13,703 nt of DNA from an uncultured Collinsella sp. (GCA_902494465.1 CABUTH010000037.1:1-13703), one strand, 5' to 3'. Shown: positions 1 through 6,212, counted from the first letter of the stretch. Notes: generated from the sequence alone by a model not told the origin. Translations and numbers: made by a program.

Positions 1-97
1 AACTAAAACCGCAGGTAGATGGCTTGCCGATTTCCGAAAAATCACGGTGTGGTCGGCCCCCGAAGATTCATCGTAGTAAACCGGCATAGTTTTAGTT
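1..97. other. Non-coding left edge with 9-bp terminal inverted repeats
   Basis: No convincing gene lies here. The first nine bases, AACTAAAAC, are repeated in inverted form as GTTTTAGTT at 89-97, so the stretch is bounded by a perfect 9-bp inverted repeat. A small internal hairpin (GATTT/AAATC around positions 29-43) is also present. Reading frames crossing it are short or are extensions of antisense frames of the PTS gene. It could be a small repeat element, or the 3' region of a gene beyond the window edge. The element may be cut off by the edge, so its true left end is unknown. Confidence 0.3.
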
Positions 98-146
98 TGG
101 GCAGTTGCCCAAACGGGCGCACGTGCGGACAGTCTCGCCCATTTGG
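95..146. repeat. Two overlapping, mutually exclusive hairpins
   Basis: A palindrome with 9-bp arms (GTTTGGGCA at 95-103, TGCCCAAAC at 106-114) has only two loop bases. A second possible stem pairs CCAAA-C-GGGCG (109-119) with CGCCC-A-TTTGG (136-146), with one mismatch. Both use bases 109-113, so only one can form at a time. They lie just beyond the PTS terminator on the minus strand. They may be part of a tandem-hairpin 3' region or belong to a neighbour outside the window. Confidence 0.4.
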
Positions 147-178
147 AAAAAGCCGGCGGGGCGCTTGTCCCCGCCGAC
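147..178 (-). terminator. Intrinsic terminator of the PTS gene
   Basis: Read on the minus strand, GTCGGCGGGG (178-169) pairs with CCCCGCCGGC (161-152). This gives a 10-bp GC-rich stem with one G-T wobble, a 7-nt loop, and then TTTTT (151-147). It begins 27 bases after the PTS stop codon. This is a textbook Rho-independent terminator and marks the end of the antiterminator-PTS transcript. Confidence 0.88.
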
Positions 179-204
179 TTGGTACCGAGTCTTTTTCGTT
201 TGGG

Positions 205-1644
205 TTACTTTGCAGCCTCGGGCTTGTAGGTGACAAACTCGATTGCGAAGCCCACGGCGGCACCCACGAGCGAGGCAACGATGGCCCAGATCATGTGGTT
301 GATGCCGTTAACACCGGAGGGATCGATGAAGGACAGCCAGTTGAAGACGCCCAGACCACCGGACATGTACACCACGGCGCCGGAGATACCGATGATGAGG
401 CCGCCCACGGCAGAACCGATGCTGGCGTTGATGAAGGCCTTCTTATCGGGCAGGGCGACACCGTAGATAGCGGGCTCGGTGACACCAAAGAAGAAGGCGG
501 AGATCATGGCCGGCAGCGCGATACCGCGGAACTTCTCGTCCTTGTTCTTGAGATACATGGCAAAGAGCACGGCGCCCAGCGAGAAGGAGTGGGCGATAAC
601 GGAGCCCAGGATGTAGTCGTGGCCCAGAGTGGACAGGTTGACCAGCGCGATGGGCACGAGCGACCAGTGGAAGCCAAAGATGACCAGGCACATCCAGAAG
701 GCACCGACGAGGGTGCAGCCCAGGAGGGAGCCGATCATGGGCAGGCCAAACAGCAGCGCGAAGAACTCACCAAGCAGGTTGGTGATGAGCGTGGCGATGG
801 GGCCAATGACCAGATAGCCAAGGGTGACGGTAACGGTGACGACGATCAGCGGGGTGAAGAACATCTTCATAGAAGCGGGCATCCACTTCTTAACCCAGTG
901 CTCAAGGGTGGAGCCGAACCAGATCATGAGAAGGATGGGGATAACAGAGCTGGTGTAACCCGAGGCAGGCATGATGAGCGGCAGGCCCAGGAACGTGGTG
1001 TACCAAGAGAAGGTGCCGGCAAAGCCGAGCTCGACGGAGCCGACAACCTCGCCCGAGGTCAGGGCAACCATGGTGGGATACACCAAGGCAAAGGCGATGG
1101 CCATGCCGTTGAACTCGCTCATCTTGAACTTCTTGGCCGCGGTAAAGCCAAGCACCACGGGCAGGAAGTAGAACATGCCGTCAGCGACGGTGTAGAGCAG
1201 CGTGTAGGCGCCGTCGTTGGCAAAGCTCGGGACCAGGAAGGTAGCGAGCGCCAGCAGGCCCTTCATGATACCGGCAGCGGCGAAGGTGCCGAGCATGGGG
1301 GCGAAGATGCCCGAGATGAGGTCGATGATCACATCGGTAACGCCCTTGGGAGCGGCATCGTCGTCATCGGCGTCGACGGCGCCGCCGTCGCTAAAACCGC
1401 CGGCCCTGAGAACGGCGTCGTAGACGTCCTCGACGATGTTGCCCACAACAACCTGGTACTGGCCGTTGGCGTGCATGACCTTGATGACGTTGGGCAGCTC
1501 GGAGATTGCCTCGTCATTGGCCTTCGACTCGTCCTTGAGCTTAAAACGAACACGGGTAATGCAGTGTGCGACGCATTTGACGTTGGACTTGCCGCCAACT
1601 AGCTCTACGATCTGGGCAGCAAGATCGTCGTATTTACCTGCCAT
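205..1644 (-). CDS. PTS beta-glucoside-type EIIBC permease (no IIA domain)
   Basis: This 479-residue inner-membrane sugar permease imports and phosphorylates a sugar, using phosphate passed from HPr through an IIA protein. The N-terminal IIB domain (about 1-90) has the phosphorylation-site motif HCITRVRFKLKD, with Cys28 as the likely phosphocysteine. After an acidic linker (about 94-100), the IIC domain (about 105-470) is strongly hydrophobic with many membrane segments and carries the family motif FFFGVTEPAIYGV. Family members are often IIBCA fusions of about 610-630 residues. Here the protein stops after IIC, so IIA must come from another gene. I chose ATG at 1644, preceded by GAGAGGA at good spacing; an in-frame TTG at 1665 would add seven residues but has no better site. 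The gene lies 118 nt after a BglG-type antiterminator, its likely regulator. The family is clear; the sugar (an aryl- or beta-glucoside, sucrose or trehalose type) cannot be read from the sequence. Confidence 0.93.
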   Translation of the reverse strand: MAGKYDDLAAQIVELVGGKSNVKCVAHCITRVRFKLKDESKANDEAISELPNVIKVMHANGQYQVVVGNIVEDVYDAVLRAGGFSDGGAVDADDDDAAPKGVTDVIIDLISGIFAPMLGTFAAAGIMKGLLALATFLVPSFANDGAYTLLYTVADGMFYFLPVVLGFTAAKKFKMSEFNGMAIAFALVYPTMVALTSGEVVGSVELGFAGTFSWYTTFLGLPLIMPASGYTSSVIPILLMIWFGSTLEHWVKKWMPASMKMFFTPLIVVTVTVTLGYLVIGPIATLITNLLGEFFALLFGLPMIGSLLGCTLVGAFWMCLVIFGFHWSLVPIALVNLSTLGHDYILGSVIAHSFSLGAVLFAMYLKNKDEKFRGIALPAMISAFFFGVTEPAIYGVALPDKKAFINASIGSAVGGLIIGISGAVVYMSGGLGVFNWLSFIDPSGVNGINHMIWAIVASLVGAAVGFAIEFVTYKPEAAK

Positions 1645-1762
1645 GATCTGTCCTCTCTTTTCCAAATTTCGACAAAAATATCCCCTACCGCGAGCCGGTA
1701 CCTTGCCCGCAGCTAGAAACCAAAAAGAATTGTTGCGATTGCCGCCAGGCTGGCGGCCTTAC
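1645..1762 (-). promoter_or_regulatory. Antiterminator-PTS intergenic leader with a perfect hairpin
   Basis: Five bases after the antiterminator stop, GCCGCCA (1757-1751 on the minus strand) pairs with TGGCGGC (1747-1741) around a 3-nt loop. The nearest T-rich run (TTCTTTTT) begins about 10 bases further on, so it is a poor intrinsic terminator. It may instead stabilise or process the mRNA between the two genes. A second small inverted repeat, TACCG/CGGTA, spans 1686-1700. I found no second RAT motif and no convincing promoter, so the PTS gene is probably transcribed with the antiterminator. Confidence 0.5.
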
Positions 1763-2608
1763 TCACTCGGTCTGCGAAGCCGATCGCAGACGGTTGATAT
1801 GCATCATCAGATACAAAAGCTCCTCGTTCGAGCAGCTCTGCTTAAACTCTTTCTCGAACACGCGGTTGATGGCATATGCGCACTGGTAGGCCTCGGGAAA
1901 ATCGCGGGCGGCCTGCATGAACAGCGAGGAGTTCTCGGTCTGCGTGCACTTACCCTTGCAGAGGCGGCGGACCAAAAAGCGCAGGTGCGCAAGAAAGCGA
2001 ATGTAGCAATACGACGCCGTGTCGAGCGAGCAGCCAAGCTGCTTTTCCACGGAATGGGTCACCTCGTCGAGCACGCGGGTGCTCTTCATGATGAAGTCCA
2101 TGTCCTTGGCGCGGCCCATGCCGTCGACCTCGGCGTTAACGATGTGGAGCGCGATGCTCGTGGCCTCGTTCTGACCCAGCTTGGCGCCGGTGTGCTTTTG
2201 CACGATGGCGAGCGCGGCCTGGCCGATCTGGAGCTCACGCGGGTAGATGAAGGCCACCTCGTGCTCGAGCGGGTTGGGAGCGCTGAGTTGGTCGTCATCG
2301 CGCTGGACGGCAAACTGCAGGTGATCTGCCAGGATAAAGGGCAGGCCACCGGATAGCTTGCAACCAAGCTGCTGTGACGCGAAGCAGGCAATGTCGCTCG
2401 CGGCGAGCAGGACGTCGTCGGGAAGGGTGCCCACCATATCCTGCAGGCTCTCGGGAAGGTTATAGAATTTGCGCTGGATGAGAGACTCATCGGCAAGCTC
2501 GTAGGGCATCTCGTGGAAACCGATGCCCTTGCCAAAGACAACAACCTCTCGGCCGTCATCGCTGGCGGCAAGAGCAACGTTATTGTTGATCTTCTTTAAA
2601 ATGAGCAT
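1763..2608 (-). CDS. PRD-domain transcription antiterminator, BglG/LicT family
   Basis: This 281-residue RNA-binding antiterminator has the usual family length. Residues 1-55 form the CAT RNA-binding domain (KKINNNVALA near the N-terminus, VVVFGKGIGF at 22-31). Two PTS regulation domains follow: PRD1 about 65-170 and PRD2 about 172-281. All four expected phosphorylation histidines are present: His96 and His155 in PRD1, His208 and His270 in PRD2. In this family, PTS phosphorylation of PRD1 blocks activity when the sugar is absent, and HPr phosphorylation of PRD2 activates it when preferred sugars are scarce. The active dimer binds a RAT RNA hairpin and prevents a terminator from forming. Such a RAT and terminator lie in this gene's own leader, so it probably controls itself and the PTS permease downstream. 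ATG at 2608 is supported by a GAGGAG site. The family is secure; the inducing sugar is unknown. Confidence 0.95.
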   Translation of the reverse strand: MLILKKINNNVALAASDDGREVVVFGKGIGFHEMPYELADESLIQRKFYNLPESLQDMVGTLPDDVLLAASDIACFASQQLGCKLSGGLPFILADHLQFAVQRDDDQLSAPNPLEHEVAFIYPRELQIGQAALAIVQKHTGAKLGQNEATSIALHIVNAEVDGMGRAKDMDFIMKSTRVLDEVTHSVEKQLGCSLDTASYCYIRFLAHLRFLVRRLCKGKCTQTENSSLFMQAARDFPEAYQCAYAINRVFEKEFKQSCSNEELLYLMMHINRLRSASQTE

Positions 2609-2609
2609 G

Positions 2610-2693
2610 AAAAAACTCCTCGGACATCGGCGCTAGACGACGGGGTGTTATTCCTCGTCTTCTATTATGCGCAAGTGATGCCTCCCGAGGAGT
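2610..2693 (-). terminator. RAT-overlapping leader terminator that also contains the antiterminator SD
   Basis: On the minus strand, ACTCCTCGG (2693-2685) pairs perfectly with CCGAGGAGT (2623-2615), which is followed by TTTTT (2614-2610). The stem can extend inwards as GCATC/GATGT after a 3-nt bulge, then GCGC/GCGC, then AGACGA/TCGTCT. The whole leader could therefore fold into one long hairpin. The left arm lies inside the RAT, so the two structures exclude each other. The right arm includes GAGGAG, the ribosome binding site of the antiterminator whose ATG is at 2608. Folding would thus stop transcription and also hide the SD. Confidence 0.75.
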
Positions 2694-2703
2694 AACAGAC
2701 TTG
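2672..2703 (-). promoter_or_regulatory. Ribonucleic antiterminator (RAT) element
   Basis: This 32-nt element folds with an outer stem CAAGT/ACTTG and an inner stem CTCC/GGAG closed by a TCG loop. The sequences between the stems are TGTTACT on the 5' side and AGGCA on the 3' side. These match the conserved internal-loop sequences of RATs bound by BglG, LicT and SacY. It sits near the predicted 5' end of the transcript of a BglG-type gene, where a RAT is expected. Binding by the antiterminator would hold this fold and free the terminator's right arm. Confidence 0.8.
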
Positions 2704-2717
2704 TGAGCACGTGCGCG

Positions 2718-2723
2718 ATTGTA
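2718..2723 (-). promoter_or_regulatory. Probable -10 box of the antiterminator-PTS operon
   Basis: TACAAT on the minus strand matches five of six bases of the -10 consensus. Transcription would start about 7-8 bases further on, placing the RAT almost at the 5' end of the RNA. The matching -35 region (around 2741-2747) is weak, as often seen in promoters that need an activator. No activator site was recognised. Confidence 0.4.
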
Positions 2724-2798
2724 GGATGAAACTTGCATGCAGCGTAAGCCCCATTGGCGCGAAAGTCCGCTGAACGGTAGGAAATCGCCCGCGAACGG

Positions 2799-2841
2799 CA
2801 AAACCACCACAAAGGCGCCTGGCCCCTTTGTGGTGGTTTTG
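2799..2841 (-). terminator. Perfect hairpin repeat (ACCACCACAAAGG type) after the phosphatase gene
   Basis: AAAACCACCACAAAGG (2800-2815) pairs with CCTTTGTGGTGGTTTT (2825-2840), and C2799-G2841 extends it to 17 perfect pairs around a 9-nt loop, CGCCTGGCC. On the minus strand it starts 16 bases after the phosphatase stop and ends in GGTTTT, so it can act as an intrinsic terminator; it would also work on the other strand. A close relative lies at 3522-3554, which suggests a dispersed repeat family rather than a one-off terminator. Confidence 0.72.
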
Positions 2842-2856
2842 GCTGATGCCCCGATA

Positions 2857-3441
2857 TTACTCGCGCGGGGTACCGTAGGGGTTGTACAGATCTGCGAGAG
2901 CGAATGTGCTGGTGGCGGGATTAAAGTCAAGCTCGAGCACGCAGCAGTTGCCGATGCGGTTCTTCATCTTGAGCGGCTCCACGCCCACGCCGCGCATGAC
3001 CTGAGCCGCCGCGGCGCCATGGCTCACGCATAACACGCTCTCATGCCCAGGGCGCTGCATGAACTCGGTGATGGTCGCCATCATGCGTTCGCGAAACTCG
3101 TCTTCGCCCTCGCCGTCATACTGCTTGTAAAAATCGCCGTACGGCAGGCGCGGATTCAAATCCTCGCTCGCACCCTCAAACTTGCCAAAGTTCCACTCCT
3201 TAAGGCCCTTGACGCGCTCGTAAGGCTGACCGGGAAACGCAAGCTCAAGCGTGTCGCACGCACGCTCGGACGTCGAACTGTACGCATGGTCGAACGCGAG
3301 GCCACGCCCTCGCAGGGTCGCACCGACAGTTTTAGCCTGCTCGATTCCCAGCTCGGTAAGCGGCGAATCGCACCAACCCTGCTTGCGGCGAAGCAGGTTA
3401 AAGAGCGTTTGGCCGTGACGCATAAAGTACAGTTTTGGCAT
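2857..3441 (-). CDS. Histidine phosphatase family protein (phosphoglycerate mutase-like)
   Basis: This is a 194-residue cytoplasmic protein of the branch-1 histidine phosphatase fold. The N-terminus has the hallmark RHG motif (FMRHGQT), with His9 as the residue expected to be phosphorylated and Arg8 beside it. Arg60 (SSTSERACDT), Glu82 (KEWNFGKFEG) and His141 (CVSHGAAA) fit the remaining catalytic positions of the family. It is shorter than true phosphoglycerate mutases (about 230-250 residues) and matches the length of small phosphatases that act on sugar phosphates or other phosphometabolites. ATG at 3441 follows GGAGG at short spacing. It has its own promoter and is followed by a hairpin terminator, so it is probably a single-gene unit. 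The substrate cannot be inferred; a link to the nearby PTS genes would be speculation. Confidence 0.9.
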   Translation of the reverse strand: MPKLYFMRHGQTLFNLLRRKQGWCDSPLTELGIEQAKTVGATLRGRGLAFDHAYSSTSERACDTLELAFPGQPYERVKGLKEWNFGKFEGASEDLNPRLPYGDFYKQYDGEGEDEFRERMMATITEFMQRPGHESVLCVSHGAAAAQVMRGVGVEPLKMKNRIGNCCVLELDFNPATSTFALADLYNPYGTPRE

Positions 3442-3473
3442 GAGACCTCCGTAATCGCAATCGTTTGTCAGCG

Positions 3474-3504
3474 ATTATTGCACCTTGAGGTAGGTTTAAG
3501 TCAA
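3474..3504 (-). promoter_or_regulatory. Probable promoter of the phosphatase gene
   Basis: On the minus strand, TTGACT (3504-3499) is followed after 19 bases by AATAAT (3479-3474). Both boxes match five of six consensus bases, although the spacer is long. The start codon lies about 33 bases downstream. An imperfect inverted repeat, AATCG/CGATT, overlaps and follows the -10 and could be an operator, but no regulator can be named. Confidence 0.5.
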
Positions 3505-3521
3505 AGCCTCTTTGGCAAAAA

Positions 3522-3554
3522 CCACCACAAAGGTGTCTGGCCCCTTTGTGGTGG
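3522..3554. repeat. Second ACCACCACAAAGG-type hairpin repeat
   Basis: CCACCACAAAGG (3522-3533) pairs with CCTTTGTGGTGG (3543-3554) in a 12-bp perfect stem around a 9-nt loop, TGTCTGGCC. It is almost identical to the hairpin at 2799-2841, but its right flank has lost the TTTT that would complete the stem and the terminator tail. It lies between the phosphatase promoter and the moaC-mobB terminator. It looks like a partly decayed copy of a dispersed repeat. Confidence 0.7.
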
Positions 3555-3573
3555 AAGTGACGTTTGCCCAGAT

Positions 3574-3614
3574 AAAACCTGCCAAAACAAACCTGTCCCT
3601 TTTTGGCAGGTTTT
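3574..3614 (-). terminator. Hairpin terminator overlapping the moaC-mobB stop codon
   Basis: AAAACCTGCCAAAA (3574-3587) pairs perfectly with TTTTGGCAGGTTTT (3601-3614), a 14-bp stem with a 13-nt loop containing CCTGTCCC. The TAA stop of moaC-mobB occupies 3615-3613, so the last two stop bases lie in the stem. On the minus strand the hairpin ends in GGTTTT, consistent with an intrinsic terminator for the moa operon. Its loop resembles those of the two ACCACCACAAAGG hairpins. Confidence 0.7.
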
Positions 3615-4917
3615 AGGCCAGATAATCTTGGATGAGGTCGCAGATGGCTCGGGCGTCGTTGATGTTGATGGCTCGGGTCGCAAAGCCGGCGTCGAAGGCC
3701 TGGCGTGCCAGGGCCTCGTTGCAGGCAAGGGCCAGCGTGTGACCGTCGACCAGGTCGAGCGAACTCTTGCCGCGCAAACGGTCGACACCGGAGCGCGCGA
3801 CGACGATGTTGTCGAAGCCCTCGGTCTTGTAGCCCTCGATGATCACCACGTCGACATCGTTGTAACGCGACAGCAGCTCGCGCGCAGGCATCTCGTCCTC
3901 CTCGCGCGTATCGGCGTACTCCGCCCAGCGCGTGGCGCAGATGAGGCCCACGTGCTTGGATCCGGCCTGGTGATGGCGCCACGTATCCTTAGCGGGCACA
4001 TCGATATCAAAGCCGTGATGCCCATGATGCTTGAGCGAACCCACGCGCAGGCCGCGGCGGGTGAGCTCGGCAATAAGCTTCTCGACAAGCGTGGTCTTGC
4101 CCGAGTTTTGGTAGCCGATAAACGCGATCGCGGGGACGGCCGGTGTCGGAGCTGCGGGCGCGACGGCGACGGGTGCGCTCGCGGGCGCGGCACCGTCAGC
4201 GGCCACGGCCTCAACGGCAGCGGCCTGACGCTCTGCACGATCCCACACGCCCGAGCGGCCGCCCTCCTTGTGCAGCAGGCGCACGTCGACGATCTCCATG
4301 CCGCGATCGACGGCCTTGCACATGTCATAGATCGTAAGGCACGCGGCACTCGCGCCGGTCAACGCCTCCATCTCGATACCCGTCTTGCCCGTTACGCCGG
4401 CCGTAACCAGCACGTGAAAGCCAACCTGCCCGTCTGCGCGCGCCGGCGCCCAGCCCTCGGGCACGTCCTCGGCCGGCGTCCCCGCCGGGGCGATGGGCTC
4501 GATATCGCACTTGCTCTTGGTAATGAGCAGCGGATGGCACATAGGGATGATGTCGCTCGTGCGTTTGATGGCCATGATGCCCGCCACGCGCGCGCAGGCA
4601 AGCACGTCGCCCTTTTTGGCGCGGTCCTGCAGCACCATGGCCTGCGTCTCGGGATGCATGAGGATGGTGCCCTCGGCGATGGCAATGCGATGGGTCTCGG
4701 CCTTGTCGGACACGTCGACCATGCGTACCTCGCCCTTGGCGTCCACATGCGTCAGCTCGTCGCGACGGGCGTCGCGGGCGGGCTCGGCTGCAGCGCTGGA
4801 AGTCGGCTGCGCGGACGCGTCGGCGTTGCCAGCATTCGCCGCAGCCGTGACTTTGTGGGTAGACATCGCGGCCCTGCGAGCGGCCTTGGTGGCATCGGCG
4901 TACCTGCTCTTGGCCAT
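3613..4917 (-). CDS. MoaC-MobB fusion: cyclic pyranopterin monophosphate synthase plus MGD adaptor GTPase
   Basis: This 434-residue bifunctional cytoplasmic protein serves molybdenum cofactor synthesis. After a K/R- then A-rich leader (1-53), the MoaC domain (about 54-225) carries MVDVSDKAETHR, KKGDV (Lys102), IPMCHP (His128), TGKTGIEMEAL and IYDMCKAV (Asp198, Lys201). These match the catalytic residues of MoaC, which converts the MoaA product into cyclic pyranopterin monophosphate. An Ala/Pro linker (about 226-262) leads to a MobB domain (263-434) with a P-loop GYQNSGKTT (268-276), the LKHHGHH segment and IIEGYK (360-364). MobB binds GTP and assists attachment of the guanine nucleotide. The two domains act at the start and end of the pathway, so fusion is uncommon. 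ATG at 4917 lies four bases after the moaA stop, with GGAGG inside the moaA 3' end. An in-frame upstream extension to 4962 and ATG at 4866 are less likely. The linker shows no frameshift or stop. Confidence 0.93.
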   Translation of the reverse strand: MAKSRYADATKAARRAAMSTHKVTAAANAGNADASAQPTSSAAAEPARDARRDELTHVDAKGEVRMVDVSDKAETHRIAIAEGTILMHPETQAMVLQDRAKKGDVLACARVAGIMAIKRTSDIIPMCHPLLITKSKCDIEPIAPAGTPAEDVPEGWAPARADGQVGFHVLVTAGVTGKTGIEMEALTGASAACLTIYDMCKAVDRGMEIVDVRLLHKEGGRSGVWDRAERQAAAVEAVAADGAAPASAPVAVAPAAPTPAVPAIAFIGYQNSGKTTLVEKLIAELTRRGLRVGSLKHHGHHGFDIDVPAKDTWRHHQAGSKHVGLICATRWAEYADTREEDEMPARELLSRYNDVDVVIIEGYKTEGFDNIVVARSGVDRLRGKSSLDLVDGHTLALACNEALARQAFDAGFATRAININDARAICDLIQDYLA

Positions 4918-4921
4918 ATGA

Positions 4922-5977
4922 TCATCCTCCGATTTGGGACATAAATCGTTGCGTGCCCTCAATTATCGCGTGTTCCTGCGGTTTGTGAGCCACGGCATCG
5001 CGCCAAATCGAAAGTACCTGCATATCATCACCACGGCGCAGGGCGTCGCGCACCGAATACTCGGCATCGCTGAACAGGCACGGACGCACGTTGCCATCGG
5101 CCGTCAGACGCAGACGGTTGCAATTCGCACAAAAATGGTTGGACATGGCGCTAATGAAGCCGACCGTTCCCGCCGCACCCGGAAAGTGCCAATAGCGCGC
5201 AGGACCCGCGCCGGCAGGAGCGTCGTTGATGTCGAGCGGTTCGAGCTCGCCCAGTCCCGCCGCCGCGGCCCTGGCATTGATGCGCGCCCGCAGCTCATCG
5301 CTCGGAACGGTATCGCTCGCGTCCCACAGCTCGGGATTGAGCGTGGGCGCGTGAGGGTCTACGGCACAATGCGAGCTCGTGTGTTCGTCGCCAATGGGCA
5401 TGTATTCGATAAAGCGCAGGTGGATGGGGCGGTCGAGCGTGAGCCGCGCGAGGGCCGCCACATCTTGGTTGAGCCGGCGCACGACAACGCAGTTGACCTT
5501 AACCGGCTCAAAGCCCCAAGCCAGCGCCGCGTCGATACCAGCCATGGTCTGCTCGAGTCGGCCCAGGCGCGTGACCTTTCCAAAGAGCGTAGGGTCGAGT
5601 GTGTCGAGCGAGATGTTGACGCGGTTAAGCCCCGCGTCTTTGAGCTGCGGCGCCAACTTGGGCAGCAGGGCGCCATTGGTGGTAAGCGAGATGTCCTCGA
5701 TCTGCGGGATCGCGCGGATATCACGAATAAGCGGAATGATACGGCGGCTGACCAGCGGCTCGCCGCCCGTCAGGCGTACGCGGCGAATGCCCTCCCCTGC
5801 CACCAAGCGCACAAAGCGGGCGATTTCCTCGGCACTGAGCAGCTCGTCGTGTGCACGGGGCGCCACGCCGTCGGCCGGCATACAGTAAATGCAGCGGAAA
5901 TTGCATTTGTCGGTAACGGCAATGCGCAGGTAGTTGATATCGCGGCCAAAGCCGTCATGTTGCACGTGCCCGTCCAC
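4922..5977 (-). CDS. moaA: GTP 3',8-cyclase MoaA (radical SAM)
   Basis: MoaA is a 351-residue cytoplasmic radical-SAM enzyme that starts molybdenum cofactor synthesis by converting GTP to 3',8-cyclo-7,8-dihydro-GTP. The SAM-binding 4Fe-4S cluster is carried by CNFRCIYC (Cys25, Cys29, Cys32). The second, substrate-binding cluster is carried by CANC plus a distant Cys (Cys283, Cys286, Cys300). The LTGGEP motif (69-74) and the conserved C-terminal Gly-Gly are intact, so the enzyme should be active. It is slightly longer than typical MoaA (about 330), with additional residues around 197-245. The start is GTG at 5977, preceded by GAGGGGAGG. The gene opens a two-gene operon with the MoaC-MobB fusion. 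Other Moco genes (moaE/moaD, moeA, mobA) are not in this window. Confidence 0.96.
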   Translation of the reverse strand: MDGHVQHDGFGRDINYLRIAVTDKCNFRCIYCMPADGVAPRAHDELLSAEEIARFVRLVAGEGIRRVRLTGGEPLVSRRIIPLIRDIRAIPQIEDISLTTNGALLPKLAPQLKDAGLNRVNISLDTLDPTLFGKVTRLGRLEQTMAGIDAALAWGFEPVKVNCVVVRRLNQDVAALARLTLDRPIHLRFIEYMPIGDEHTSSHCAVDPHAPTLNPELWDASDTVPSDELRARINARAAAAGLGELEPLDINDAPAGAGPARYWHFPGAAGTVGFISAMSNHFCANCNRLRLTADGNVRPCLFSDAEYSVRDALRRGDDMQVLSIWRDAVAHKPQEHAIIEGTQRFMSQIGG

Positions 5978-6017
5978 GCAGCCCTCCCCTCACGCGGCGT
6001 TTTATTCTTCGGAAAAC

Positions 6018-6023
6018 ATAATA
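6018..6023 (-). promoter_or_regulatory. Possible -10 box upstream of moaA
   Basis: TATTAT on the minus strand matches five of six -10 consensus bases and lies 40 bases before the moaA GTG start. The -35 region 17-18 bases upstream is poor. The implied leader is only about 33 bases, too short for a Moco riboswitch, and none was seen. Confidence 0.35.
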
Positions 6024-6107
6024 CCCCACGAGAGAATCATGCCGACACCCGTACGACAGGACAGGTCGCTTCGAGCAAAACGGACTTTCCAAGCCCATCC
6101 TCAGCAC

Positions 6108-6176
6108 GCAAACCATCACAACATTCGATGCTTTTCTCGATTTTGGCGAAAAACGTCGAATGTTGTGATGGTTTGC
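6108..6176. repeat. 65-bp hairpin repeat, copy 1 (after the nuclease-like gene)
   Basis: AAACCATCACAACATTCGA (6110-6128) pairs perfectly with TCGAATGTTGTGATGGTTT (6156-6174). Two further pairs (GC/GC at 6108-6109 and 6175-6176) extend the stem to 21 bp. The 27-nt interior can pair again as TTTTC/GAAAA, giving one long rod. The 65-bp core (6110-6174) recurs at 7352-7416 with two differences, both in the interior. On the minus strand it lies 37 bases after the stop of the nuclease-like gene. The tail has only three Ts, so terminator function is possible but not obvious. Confidence 0.9.
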
Positions 6177-6212
6177 CTGCCCACGGCACCCCGTAGAAGG
6201 ACCAAAGCGCCC

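Noticed and set aside
19..1602. A 527-codon open frame on the plus strand opposite the PTS gene
   Set aside because: It mirrors the PTS gene in high-GC DNA, has a low-complexity product rich in Gly, Asp, Glu and His, and shows no family motif. The minus-strand PTS gene has clear domains and an SD.
2799..3614. A CRISPR array suggested by repeated palindromes
   Set aside because: Only three copies occur, spacing is irregular, one has a different stem, and no Cas gene is present. They fit dispersed hairpins or terminators.
3043..4944. A 633-codon open frame on the plus strand opposite the phosphatase and moaC-mobB genes
   Set aside because: It crosses two convincing minus-strand genes, a promoter and three hairpins, and its product has no recognisable domain. 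It is a codon-bias artefact.
5978..6017. A molybdenum cofactor riboswitch in front of moaA
   Set aside because: The predicted leader is only about 33-40 bases, too short for a Moco aptamer, and no matching structure was seen.
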